A stretch of DNA of 12,265 bases from an uncultured Faecalibacterium sp. (lineage in GTDB: Bacteria > Bacillota > Clostridia > Oscillospirales > Ruminococcaceae). Location of the stretch: assembly GCA_934513205.1 (NCBI GenBank), contig CAKSWU010000034.1:1-12265 (forward strand), written 5' to 3'. Shown in pieces: positions 1 through 6,965 of this stretch. A model generated the notes under the pieces. That model had not been told where the DNA came from and ran no database searches. It saw only the letters and a list, made by a program, of their open reading frames with translations. How positions within the stretch are numbered: position 1 is the first letter of the stretch; every line of letters begins with the position of its first letter. The translations under genes were made by a program, and so were the position numbers.

Positions 1-381
1 CTGCTCGACGCTGCCGGCAAGAGCCTGGGCCACGTCGCTGCTGAGGCTGCTGTTCTGCTGCGCGGCAAGCAGAAGGTCGATTACACCCCCAATGTGGACT
101 GCGGCGATTATGTCGTTGTCATCAACTGCGATCAGGCTGTCCTGACCGGCAAGAAGGCTGAGCAGAAGTTCCACATCACCCACAGCAAGTACATCGGCGG
201 CCTGAAGAAGGTCCAGTACAGCAAGCTGATGGCTGAGAACAGCGATCTGGCTATGACCTACGCTGTCAAGGGCATGATCCCTTCCAACACCATCGGTGCT
301 AAGGCTCTGACCCGCCTGCACTGCTACCAGGGTGCCGAGCACGCTCACGCAGCTCAGAAGCCCGAGAAGATCGAGTTCTAA
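1..381 (+). CDS. rplM: 50S ribosomal protein L13, 3' part (5' end outside window)
   Basis: Large-subunit ribosomal protein L13, an early-assembly 23S rRNA binder. The frame is open from base 1 to TAA at 379-381, giving 126 codons; about 17 N-terminal residues are missing compared with the usual 140-145 aa. Family landmarks visible in order are DAAGKSLGHVAAEAA near the start, RGKQKVDYTPNVDCGDYVVVIN, then HSKYIGGLKK, AVKGMIPSNTIG and YQGAEHAHAAQKPE. This is the standard L13 core with its conserved GxEHxHxAQ-P tail. An rpsI ribosome-binding site begins at its stop codon, and the order rplM-rpsI is the near-universal two-gene operon. The promoter is outside the window. The assignment is very secure. 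Confidence 0.98.
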   Translation: MLDAAGKSLGHVAAEAAVLLRGKQKVDYTPNVDCGDYVVVINCDQAVLTGKKAEQKFHITHSKYIGGLKKVQYSKLMAENSDLAMTYAVKGMIPSNTIGAKALTRLHCYQGAEHAHAAQKPEKIEF

Positions 382-398
382 GAAGGAGGCAATCGAAC

Positions 399-797
399 AT
401 GTACGAAACCAAACCTTATTTCTACGGCACTGGTCGTCGTAAGGATTCCGTTGCCCGCGTTCGCGTTTACACCGGCACCGGCAAGATCACCATCAACGAT
501 CGTGACATCGACAACTACTTTGGTCTGGAGACCCTGAAGCTGATCGTCCGTTCTCCGCTGGTCCTGCTGGGCCTGGAGGGCAAGTACGATGTCGTCGTCC
601 GCGTTTCCGGCGGCGGTGTTTCCGGTCAGGCTGGTGCGATCCGTCACGGCCTGAGCCGCGCCCTGCTGCAGCAGAGCGATGAGAACCGTCCCGTTCTGAA
701 GAAGGCCGGCTTCCTGACCCGCGATCCTCGTATGAAGGAGCGTAAGAAGTACGGTCTGAAGGCTGCACGTCGTGCTCCCCAGTTCAGCAAGCGCTGA
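399..797 (+). CDS. rpsI: 30S ribosomal protein S9
   Basis: Small-subunit ribosomal protein S9, whose basic C-terminal tail reaches the P-site tRNA. The product is 132 aa, close to the usual 130. Visible signatures are YGTGRRKDSVARVR at the N-terminus (residues 9-22), GGGVSGQAGAIRHGLSRAL in the middle, and the tail DPRMKERKKYGLKAARRAPQFSKR ending in the conserved S-K-R. The ATG at 399 follows the strong Shine-Dalgarno AGGAGG (383-389 region) by about ten bases. The gap to rplM is only 17 bases, so the two genes are co-transcribed. A rho-independent terminator follows the TGA (795-797) by about 23 bases. Nothing looks atypical. Confidence 0.98.
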   Translation: MYETKPYFYGTGRRKDSVARVRVYTGTGKITINDRDIDNYFGLETLKLIVRSPLVLLGLEGKYDVVVRVSGGGVSGQAGAIRHGLSRALLQQSDENRPVLKKAGFLTRDPRMKERKKYGLKAARRAPQFSKR

Positions 798-820
798 TTT
801 ACCCGGTATTGCATACTTGG

Positions 821-849
821 CAGTTCTGCTTCGGCAGAACTGCTTTTTT
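821..849 (+). terminator. Rho-independent terminator of rplM-rpsI
   Basis: A perfect 9-bp stem CAGTTCTGC / GCAGAACTG (821-829 with 834-842) closes the extra-stable C(UUCG)G tetraloop. It is followed by C and six T residues (844-849). It lies 23 bases after the rpsI stop and so ends the ribosomal operon. Confidence 0.93.
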
Positions 850-891
850 ATTGCCATTTTCCCTGCTGAACAGGAGTGCACGACTGCGCAT

Positions 892-925
892 CTCCGGCGG
901 TTGCCCCGCAAGGGGCGAGCCGGAG
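892..925. repeat. Nested hairpin with GCAA tetraloop
   Basis: The outer stem CTCCGGC / GCCGGAG (892-898 with 919-925) encloses an inner stem GCCCC / GGGGC (903-907 with 912-916) closed by a GCAA loop. A small GGTT/GA internal loop separates the two stems. It has no T-tract. It lies between two convergent genes, beside the larger hairpin at 952-999, and no coding role is apparent. Confidence 0.6.
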
Positions 926-951
926 GCGCTCTGCCGCAGCCGCCTGCCCAC

Positions 952-999
952 AGCCGAAAGCCCCCCTCGGAGCTGCCGCTCCGAGGGGGGCTTTCGGCT
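952..999. repeat. Perfect 22-bp inverted repeat between convergent genes
   Basis: Left arm 952-973 and right arm 978-999 are exact reverse complements over 22 bases, with a 4-base TGCC loop. The arms hold a run of six C / six G and the outer part AGCCGAAAG. On + it lies about 155 bases after rpsI; on - it lies about 63 bases after the surface-protein stop. Neither side carries a T-tract, so it is not a textbook terminator. It could still stop transcription from both directions, protect mRNA 3' ends, or be a genome-wide intergenic palindrome. Confidence 0.8.
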
Positions 1000-1062
1000 T
1001 AGGGGTCAAAGGAGACGCCTTGCGGGGTCAGAAACAGGGATAACGGAAAGGAAGAAGGGCAT

Positions 1063-4000
1063 TCAACGCTTTGCGTTTTTGCCCAGCAGGCTGGTAAAGG
1101 CTCCTGCAGCCAGCAGGGTCATGCCGCTGAGGGCAAGGCCCATGGCGGTGATCCAGTTCACGCCGGTCTTGGGCAGGGCGTGGGCGTCCTGCACGGCGGG
1201 CAGAACCGGGTCGGCGGGCGGCACCGGAGCGTCCGGCTTTGCGTCCTGCACGGCAGGCAGCTCCGGGTCGGTGGGCAGGACCGGCGTTTCGTCCTCGCCC
1301 TCGTCCGGGGTGTCGGGATCAATGTGCACGATCTCGGTGCCGGGGATCAGAACATCCCGGCTTTCCACGGTGGTGCGGTCGTAGGTGATGTGGGCGGTCT
1401 TTTCCACCTCGGTCAGCTTGCGGTCGGCGGTCAGCTCGGCATCCTTCTCGGTGCGGTAGGTGTACTGGAAGCTGCCGCTGTCCTCGTGACCCTGTCCGCT
1501 GCCGGTGAAGTAGCGGATGAGCAGATCGCGGAAGCTGGTGTAGTGGCCCTTGCCGGTGCCCTGCGTTTCGCGCTCCAGCGCTTCGGTGTGATCCTGCGTG
1601 TAGGTGTAGGAAAAATCGCCGTTCGTGTTGCTGCCCTCACCGGTGTCGAAGTTGGGGGTTTCGGTGACCGTGGTGGTCTCGGTGGTCTTTTTGAGCAGCT
1701 GCAGCCACTGGTCAGCCTTCTGATCACGGCTGAGGATCCTCCACGGAGCGGTGATGGTCTGGATGTTGGACTCGGTCTGCCCAACGACCATGCCTTCGCG
1801 CACCTGCGTCAGTTTGGAGATCATCAGGTCGTAACCGCCACAGTAGTCGAAGCTGTCATACTGACGATAATAGGTCTGATTGACGCAGGTGTTGGCATCG
1901 CGCGTCATATAACCATAGGCTTCCAGCTGAGAGGTTTTGGTGTAGACCTGATATCCCTTGGGGCCGGTTTTGTTTGCATCGGTATGACCGAGATGCACGA
2001 TAAAAGTGTTGAGGATCCGCTCGCGCTCGGTCTGGCTGAGAGAATCATAATCCTCGTCTCCGCGTTCAACAGCCTTCAGATAAGCATTTACAGCCGCTTT
2101 CATGCCGGATTCGTCATCCGCGTAGAGCACAACGTTGCCGTCTTTGTCTGTCACGGCGTCATAGGCGACTGTGCCGGTCAGCTTATAGAAAGCGCTCTTG
2201 CTGGGATTCTTGTTCGGAGTTCCGCGATCATATTCATAGTGACCGGTATCGTTGCCTGTTTCCCGATCGTAGCTGATCTTCTGATCCAGACCGACCTCTG
2301 TATTCCCGATGTTTTTGACGAGTTTATCTGCATCATAGTTCCATTCCAGCTTCAGCCCGTTACGGATCAGCACACAATCGGTGGTTTTAACCTTGCCCTG
2401 CTCATCGGGCAGAAGCTCAAGCTGAGAGCCGGAGGCAAGGTCAAGATGATCGATGTCGTCGTCGTGCTTGTAGGTGACGATGTCTTTGGAATCGGGATAA
2501 ACATACTGTCCGGTAGTGGAATCCCAGTAATAGTATTCGCCCGTTATCCAGCCATAGTGGAGTTTCTGAACAGAACCGTCCGGCTTGACGTAATAAGCGC
2601 CCTCCTCCGCGCCGGAGTAGTAGTTCTTGAGCGTTTCCTCATAGGAATAGCCATAAGAATCGGTTTTGCCTTCGTTGACCTTGACATCGGTTTTCTTGGC
2701 TTCGGCGGCCTGAGCCTGAAGAGCCTTGATGAGCTCGTCCTTGCTCATGTCCTTAAAAGAAACCGCCTTTTTAAAATAGTTTATGAGGTCTTCGGTCAGT
2801 GTGGTAGATGCGGTGATCTGGGTGTTGCCGATCCAGAGCTCCTGTCCCTCATCAAGCGGAGTGGCTTTGATCTCTTCCAGAAGTTTTTCGCAGGCTTTCC
2901 GGAAGTTCTTTTCGTAATTTTCGTCCTTTTTGATGGTCGCGACTGTGCTGGAGGAGTGGTGCTCTTCTGTCATCACGTCCAACTCTTTGCTCAGCCTGCT
3001 GTAATCGATCGTAACGGTCTTGCCGTCCTTTGTATAGGATGCGGTCTTGCCGTCATCGCTCAGCTGGATGTCCTCTGCGGTGATGCCCGGGAAATCGCTT
3101 GCCAGCTTATCGACCAGCAGTGCTCTGACCTGAGGGTCGGTCAGGGGAGTTTTGCTGTCCTTTTCGGTGAAGGTATAGGTGGTCTTTTGGTTGTTCGCAT
3201 CAATGACGTCACAGGTGTACGAACCATCCGCGTTCTTATGAGTGATCGTATAAGGCTTTCCATCAACGGTGATCGTACCGGCCGCTTCGTCAATGGTCCA
3301 CTTCTTGTCGCCGTCAACACAGATGATGTCGCTGACAGACTCCTCGGTTTTGCTGGTCGTTGTCTGGGTCTGGGTAGCGGTCCAGCTGATCTTTCTGGTG
3401 CTGCCGGTAAAGACCGGGCTGGAGATCTGATAGCCGTCTGCTTCCAGCTCTGCGCGGGTCTTGCCGGTTTTCTGTTCCAGCTGCTCCCAGGCAAGCTGCT
3501 CTGCAAGCGCGTTCTTCTCAGCATCGCCAAGCGGAACATCTTCCTCGGTGACCACATAGGTGGTGACGGTCTTGCCGTCCTCAGAAGTGACCCGATAGGT
3601 CGTTATGGTCTTGCTGCCGTCTTGCTGGGTGCTGACGATCTCAGCACCGTCCGGCTTTGTCCACGAATCACCGGAGCTTGCGGAATACGCACCGCCAGCG
3701 TACTCACGGTCGCCCGTCCACGAGACCGTGCCGGAGGTGACATAAGCCGTGCCGGTGACGGTGTGCTCCTTGGTGTCGGTCTTGCCCGGTGCGTTGGAAG
3801 TGGGAGCGGAGGACTCGGTGGTGGTGGGCTCGGTGTAGTTCAGGGTATAGCTCTTGCCCTTATAAGTGGCAGTGAAGGTGTGGTCAGCGTTGAAGGTGCC
3901 GGCCTCCAGTGCCTCCAGTGCCTCGGCTTCGGTGAGCCCCATCTCCATCAGGGCGTTCTTCACCGCATTGCGGGTGGCGGTCACCTTTGCTTCGGCTTCT

Positions 4001-5439
4001 GCTGCGGACTCTTTTCCATCGGTCTTGACTTCGCTGGACACGGTCTTTTTCGCGGTCACCTTATAGGAAAGGGTGCGGCGCAGTGCCTTGGTCTGGTCCG
4101 GACTCAGCTCAGCGTTCTCGCCGTTGCCGGTGTAGTAGATCTTGCCGTCCCGCAGCGCGAAAACCTCCGGGTCCAGCAGGGCGAACATCTCTTCGTTCGT
4201 CAGCTCTGCCGCCTTGTTTTCGCCCTTGGTCTCGGTGATGGTATAGGTCAGATCGCCATCGGTGACGGTGTAAATGTTGTTGCCCTTTGCATCGGTGGTG
4301 GGGGTGACGCTGCCCATCAGCCGGGCCAGTTTCTCCTGATCAATGGTGAAAGACTCGCCCGAGCCGGTCACGGGGATGCTGGGCAGGACCACATTCGATG
4401 TGTCCACCGGCTCGCTCTCGTGCTTGCCCTTTTCAAGGGTCACGCTGAGGGTGATGGTGGTGTCCACGATCACCTCGTTGTCCTTCACATGCAGGGTGGT
4501 GGTGCGGGTGCGCTGCTGACCGTTCTCATCGGTGTAGGTCTCGGTGCGCACCAGATCGTAGGTGCCGTCACCGTGGTCGATCTTGGTGGAATCGGTAAAT
4601 TTTGCCAGCTCATCGGAGCCCATCTGACCTTCAAGGTGCTCTTTCTTGGTCAGGGTGAGGGTCTTGGAGTTGCCGTCCTTAGAGGTTTCCACCTCGTCCA
4701 CCTTGTAGCCGTTGAACTCTGCGTCCTTCTGGGTGCTCCAGTCGGGCTTGGTCTCGCCCAGTTCCGCGTCCAGATCGATCTCTTCTTTCGGGGTCTCTTC
4801 CTCGGTGGAGGACTCTGCCTTCACCTCGCCGCTGGAAGTGGTCGTGGTGGTCTCGGTGCCGGGGGTCACGGTAGGGGTGATCACATCGGTGGAGCCGTCC
4901 GGGTTCGTTTTTACCTCGGTGGGCTTGGTGGAGTCCGGCATCGGCTCGGCACCGGGGACGGGGGTCACAACGGTGGTGCTCTCCCCCGGGGTCTCGGTCA
5001 GGGTAGATTCGCCAATGGGGATCTGTTCTTTCGTTTCGCCATCGGCGCTGCCGTCAGAGCTGCCGCTCTCTGTGCCCGGCTGCTGCTTTGTGGTGTCCGT
5101 ATCGGGTTCGGGATGCTGCTCCTTATCGGGCGCATCCTTGGTGATGTCAGCCTTGGAGGTGGAGCTGCCCTCGGGGTCCGTTTTGGGTTCGCTGTATTCG
5201 CCCAGATGCTCGTCCGGCGCCAGCATGTCCTGCTTGTCCTCGGCCTTTACCTCGGTGTTGGAGGTCTCGGCGGCAGCGGCCGGTGCTGCGACCGGTGCTG
5301 CAGCCGGGACGGCGGCCTTGGTCTCGTCCTTTCCCTCGTTCGTTTCCGGTTCGATGGCGTTTGCAATCAGAGGCTGCGCTGCAACGCATGCAGTCAGTGC
5401 CATGGACATTGCTGCGACTTTGAATTTCTTGTTCGTCAT
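1063..5439 (-). CDS. Large LPXTG (LPKTG) cell-wall-anchored surface protein, 1458 aa
   Basis: An exported protein predicted to be covalently linked to peptidoglycan by sortase; probably an adhesin or matrix-type surface protein, ligand unknown. Start ATG 5437-5439 is chosen because GGAAAGGAG (5450-5458) lies 10 bases upstream and a signal peptide follows: basic MTNKKFK, a hydrophobic core and a likely cut after ANA (residue 28). Residues 30-220 are low-complexity, rich in T/E/P/A. About 240-470 hold beta-type segments. Three diverged helix-plus-beta modules lie near 478-545, 636-701 and 764-831. Residues 835-915 look helical, 930-1240 are Tyr/Asp-rich and 1250-1370 beta-rich. A Pro-rich stalk (1385-1420) leads to LPKTG (1422-1426), a hydrophobic helix and the tail KNAKR. 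No sortase gene is in the window. I recognise no named family for the central region. Confidence 0.9.
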   Translation of the reverse strand: MTNKKFKVAAMSMALTACVAAQPLIANAIEPETNEGKDETKAAVPAAAPVAAPAAAAETSNTEVKAEDKQDMLAPDEHLGEYSEPKTDPEGSSTSKADITKDAPDKEQHPEPDTDTTKQQPGTESGSSDGSADGETKEQIPIGESTLTETPGESTTVVTPVPGAEPMPDSTKPTEVKTNPDGSTDVITPTVTPGTETTTTTSSGEVKAESSTEEETPKEEIDLDAELGETKPDWSTQKDAEFNGYKVDEVETSKDGNSKTLTLTKKEHLEGQMGSDELAKFTDSTKIDHGDGTYDLVRTETYTDENGQQRTRTTTLHVKDNEVIVDTTITLSVTLEKGKHESEPVDTSNVVLPSIPVTGSGESFTIDQEKLARLMGSVTPTTDAKGNNIYTVTDGDLTYTITETKGENKAAELTNEEMFALLDPEVFALRDGKIYYTGNGENAELSPDQTKALRRTLSYKVTAKKTVSSEVKTDGKESAAEAEAKVTATRNAVKNALMEMGLTEAEALEALEAGTFNADHTFTATYKGKSYTLNYTEPTTTESSAPTSNAPGKTDTKEHTVTGTAYVTSGTVSWTGDREYAGGAYSASSGDSWTKPDGAEIVSTQQDGSKTITTYRVTSEDGKTVTTYVVTEEDVPLGDAEKNALAEQLAWEQLEQKTGKTRAELEADGYQISSPVFTGSTRKISWTATQTQTTTSKTEESVSDIICVDGDKKWTIDEAAGTITVDGKPYTITHKNADGSYTCDVIDANNQKTTYTFTEKDSKTPLTDPQVRALLVDKLASDFPGITAEDIQLSDDGKTASYTKDGKTVTIDYSRLSKELDVMTEEHHSSSTVATIKKDENYEKNFRKACEKLLEEIKATPLDEGQELWIGNTQITASTTLTEDLINYFKKAVSFKDMSKDELIKALQAQAAEAKKTDVKVNEGKTDSYGYSYEETLKNYYSGAEEGAYYVKPDGSVQKLHYGWITGEYYYWDSTTGQYVYPDSKDIVTYKHDDDIDHLDLASGSQLELLPDEQGKVKTTDCVLIRNGLKLEWNYDADKLVKNIGNTEVGLDQKISYDRETGNDTGHYEYDRGTPNKNPSKSAFYKLTGTVAYDAVTDKDGNVVLYADDESGMKAAVNAYLKAVERGDEDYDSLSQTERERILNTFIVHLGHTDANKTGPKGYQVYTKTSQLEAYGYMTRDANTCVNQTYYRQYDSFDYCGGYDLMISKLTQVREGMVVGQTESNIQTITAPWRILSRDQKADQWLQLLKKTTETTTVTETPNFDTGEGSNTNGDFSYTYTQDHTEALERETQGTGKGHYTSFRDLLIRYFTGSGQGHEDSGSFQYTYRTEKDAELTADRKLTEVEKTAHITYDRTTVESRDVLIPGTEIVHIDPDTPDEGEDETPVLPTDPELPAVQDAKPDAPVPPADPVLPAVQDAHALPKTGVNWITAMGLALSGMTLLAAGAFTSLLGKNAKR
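1162..1176 (-). other. LPKTG sortase sorting signal
   Basis: These bases encode Leu-Pro-Lys-Thr-Gly (residues 1422-1426), followed by about 25 mostly hydrophobic residues and the basic end KNAKR. This is the complete three-part sortase sorting signal. A class A/E-type housekeeping sortase would cut between Thr and Gly. Confidence 0.95.
1184..1260 (-). repeat. Short direct repeat in the wall-spanning stalk (LPAVQDA twice)
   Basis: A 20-base unit at 1184-1203 recurs at 1241-1260 with one difference (GCGTCCTGCACGGCGGGCAG versus ...GGCAGGCAG). The period is 57 bases, or 19 codons. It encodes LPAVQDA twice in the Pro-rich segment just before LPKTG. Such stalk repeats can expand or contract between strains. 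Confidence 0.85.
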
Positions 5440-5583
5440 AGTGGTCGGTCTCCTTTCCGGAATGCCTGTTTCGGCGAGAAACACCGAAATGAGGATGGTT
5501 AAATAAGAACTGCGGCAGCAGCACAAAATGCAGAAGGAACTTTGAAAAAATGACCCCTTTTTGAAACGGAAGTTCTTGTAATT

Positions 5584-5613
5584 AGTATACTGATTTTTGG
5601 AAGAAGCTGTCAA
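5584..5613 (-). promoter_or_regulatory. Promoter of the surface-protein gene
   Basis: Reading the minus strand, TTGACA (5613-5608) is followed after 18 bases by TATACT (5589-5584). This is a near-consensus sigma-A promoter. The predicted start near 5577 gives a 5' leader of about 138 bases. That leader holds a small hairpin, TTTCGG/CCGAAA (5469-5489), shortly before the ribosome-binding site at 5450-5458. Confidence 0.8.
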
Positions 5614-5878
5614 TAAACAGATATAAAATCGTTGAATTTCGTGGAACTTAACATTTTTTGGACAATCGAATTGATACAAATGACGGGATTTTGTTGCACT
5701 ACTGAAAACTCCTGTTGCACTATTGATTCGGCATTGTTGCAGAGCGAAAATTTTGTGTTGCGGTGGTGTTGCGTGGGAGAAATGACAGCAGAAACTCCAA
5801 AGGTTCAGGATCGCGTGCGCCGCTGCTCCCATGATAGCGTACCGGCCCGCAGAATCTGCCGGAACCTGCGCACGGGAC
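5614..5878. other. Intergenic stretch between phage operon and surface-protein promoter
   Basis: No credible gene is seen. The left two thirds are AT-rich and contain the phased TGTTGCR repeats. The part from about 5800 to 5878 turns abruptly GC-rich and holds a CCGGC/GCCGG stem (5842-5846 with 5858-5862) and CGTGCGC/GCGCACG arms (5814-5820 with 5868-5874). Confidence 0.5.
5692..5773. promoter_or_regulatory. Five helically phased TGTTGC(A/G) heptamers, candidate operator array
   Basis: TGTTGCA occurs at 5692, 5713 and 5735, and TGTTGCG at 5756 and 5767. Start-to-start distances are 21, 22, 21 and 11 bases, about two turns and then one turn of B-DNA, so all copies face the same side of the helix. 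The first two copies extend to TGTTGCACTAYTGA. The array lies about 80-160 bases upstream of the -35 box of the surface-protein gene. Spacing of 21-22 bases is typical of LytTR-type regulators binding direct repeats, but the core does not match their usual consensus well. Confidence 0.5.
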
Positions 5879-5911
5879 AAAAAAGAAGCAGGTGCGGGCG
5901 GCACCTGCTTC
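5879..5911 (-). terminator. Rho-independent terminator of the phage-derived operon
   Basis: On the minus strand a perfect 11-bp stem (5901-5911 with 5885-5895, GAAGCAGGTGC/GCACCTGCTTC) with a 5-base loop is followed by six T residues (5884-5879). It lies 35 bases after the holin stop. It separates the phage cassette from the surface-protein gene on the same strand. Confidence 0.92.
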
Positions 5912-5945
5912 CGGGGATAGGCGCGCGTTGCGGGCGCGCAGGGAG

Positions 5946-6197
5946 TCACTTGGCGGACTTCAGACGGTCCAGATAGCTGTCCGCCTCGATGGCGGCGGGG
6001 GTGAAGGAGTTGTTCTTCCACCAGCTGACCAGCGCGGCAACGGTGGTGATGCCTGCGGTGACCAGCTGCTCCACGGTGGCGCTCTCGATGGGCAGCACCG
6101 GCTTGCCGAAAGCGCTGAGCATCTGGTTGGTCAGTGCCAGCAGCAGCACGGCGGTGCGTGCCAGTGTGGCGGCGGAGATGTGATCGGTGTTTTTCAT
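5946..6197 (-). CDS. Phage holin, SPP1 type
   Basis: A small membrane protein of 83 aa that would make lesions in the cytoplasmic membrane and time or permit endolysin release. Two membrane segments are visible, about residues 9-30 (ARTAVLLLALTNQML) and 44-60, joined by the loop GKPVLPIESATVE. The FGKPVLPI sequence and the following WWKNN are hallmarks of the SPP1/Bacillus holin family (XhlB-like), whose members are usually 80-90 aa. The ATG (6195-6197) overlaps the stop of the preceding gene by 4 bases (ATGA), and AAAGGAAGA lies about ten bases upstream inside that gene. It is the last gene of the operon; the terminator follows. Family assignment is strong. Confidence 0.9.
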   Translation of the reverse strand: MKNTDHISAATLARTAVLLLALTNQMLSAFGKPVLPIESATVEQLVTAGITTVAALVSWWKNNSFTPAAIEADSYLDRLKSAK

Positions 6198-6427
6198 GTT
6201 CGGTCTCTTCCTTTCTCAATGGTCTCAAGATCTGCGATGCGGTGGTTTGCCACCTTCATCTGTTCTTCCAAAATGGGGACGCGGCGGGCAAAGTTGTTGT
6301 GCTCCCGCACTTCCCGGGTCAGCTCCTCCAGCTTGGTGTCGGTGACGGCCTGACTGCGGCTGTTGGCGATCAGCACGCCGATCAGAGTCATTGCCCCGGC
6401 AAGGATCGCTGAGATGATGCTTTCCAT
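6194..6427 (-). CDS. XhlA-like membrane-anchored coiled-coil protein of the lysis cassette
   Basis: 77 aa. One N-terminal membrane helix (about residues 4-22, IISAILAGAMTLIGVLIA) is followed by a charged coiled coil (about 27-70) with EELTREVREHNNF and VPILEEQMKVANHRIADLE. The latter motif is common in small proteins next to holins in Firmicute phages, often annotated as haemolysin XhlA-like or hypothetical. It may assist or regulate the holin. The ATG at 6425-6427 is preferred over the GTG at 6434-6436 because AGGGGGTGA ends 5-6 bases upstream of the ATG, whereas the GTG lies inside that site. Its stop overlaps the holin start (ATGA). The orientation is unlike classical XhlA, where the helix is C-terminal, so the family name is tentative. 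Confidence 0.75.
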   Translation of the reverse strand: MESIISAILAGAMTLIGVLIANSRSQAVTDTKLEELTREVREHNNFARRVPILEEQMKVANHRIADLETIEKGRDRT

Positions 6428-6442
6428 TGGCGTCACCCCCTC

Positions 6443-6856
6443 TCAGCCGGTCCAGCGGGCCTTGGCATTGCGCACGTCCACGTGCACCCAGCCGGTGGCG
6501 CGGCCCGGCCTGACCGGGTAGTGGCCCACGCCGCCGGTGTCCGGCAGCAGGTTCTCGGCGTAAGCGGCCGCGTCCTCCACGCGCACGCCCTGCACCCGGA
6601 TGTCCGCCGCTCTGCCGTAGAGGTGCTGACTGAACTTTGCCCCGCCCACGGCAGCGTTGTGGGCGGCGGTGCGGTAGGCGCTGGTGATGGTCACCGCCTT
6701 GCCGAAGTGCTCCCGGATGCGCTCCAGAAGCTCCACCAGCTGTGTGTCCACAAAAATGGGGTCGGAGCCGTCCCGGCAGCGGAACTCCCGCACCCGGAAG
6801 TGCGGCGAGAGGGCGGTGCCGCCGTCCCGCGTAAGCGAATAGACCTCAATCGGCAT
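6443..6856 (-). CDS. Peptidase M15 family endolysin (D-Ala-D-Ala carboxypeptidase-like)
   Basis: A zinc peptidase of 137 aa predicted to cut peptide stems or crosslinks of peptidoglycan. The M15 signature is complete: SAYRTAAHNAAVGG (59-72), SQHLYGRAADI (76-86) with ligands His78 and Asp85, and WVHVDVR (123-129) supplying His125 and nearby Asp127. HFRVREFRCRDG at 19-30 is the typical N-terminal part of the M15_3-type fold in phage lysins. It is a single catalytic domain without a visible wall-binding domain or signal peptide, so it needs the holin for release. The ATG (6854-6856) has GAAGGAGG seven to eight bases upstream. Its start overlaps the end of the CD1375-family gene by 11 bases. It lies 15 bases before the XhlA-like gene. 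Confidence 0.92.
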   Translation of the reverse strand: MPIEVYSLTRDGGTALSPHFRVREFRCRDGSDPIFVDTQLVELLERIREHFGKAVTITSAYRTAAHNAAVGGAKFSQHLYGRAADIRVQGVRVEDAAAYAENLLPDTGGVGHYPVRPGRATGWVHVDVRNAKARWTG

Positions 6857-6965
6857 GGCGGTCCTCCTTCAGCAGCGCTGCCACGGCATCCCGCAGCTTT
6901 TCGGGCACGTCTGCAAGGACTTTTCGGCCCTTGCGGATCAGCGCGGCATATACCTTATCCATCAT
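6846..6965 (-). CDS. CD1375-family phage micro-protein (39 aa)
   Basis: A very small protein beginning MMDKVYAALIRKGRKVLADV and ending in EDRHAD. The pattern VYA-LI-KG-K--DVPE-LR--V--LL is that of the CD1375 family, small proteins found between tail-fibre and lysis genes in Clostridia phages; molecular function is unknown. GGAGGTGA (6969-6976) precedes two consecutive ATG codons at 6965 and 6962. I take the first because it makes a 4-base ATGA overlap with the stop of the 130-aa gene; the second would give 38 aa. Its end overlaps the M15 peptidase gene by 11 bases, which suggests translational coupling. Confidence 0.8.
   Translation of the reverse strand: MMDKVYAALIRKGRKVLADVPEKLRDAVAALLKEDRHAD

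Noticed and set aside
5386..5397. Possible lipobox LTAC (residues 15-18) in the surface-protein signal peptide
   Set aside because: The hydrophobic stretch continues well past the Cys to a normal signal peptidase I site (ANA, residue 28), and the C-terminal LPKTG signal argues for wall anchoring rather than lipidation.
1180..5502. An uninterrupted 1440-codon reading frame on the + strand opposite the surface-protein gene
   Set aside because: Its codons are exactly in register with the sense codons, so it is open because the sense gene almost never uses TTA, CTA or TCA. It has no ribosome-binding site at its start and no sensible domains.
5440..6228. Upstream extension of the surface-protein reading frame as far as 6228
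   Set aside because: It would cross the promoter, a terminator and the holin gene. A clear signal peptide and ribosome-binding site mark the start at 5439.
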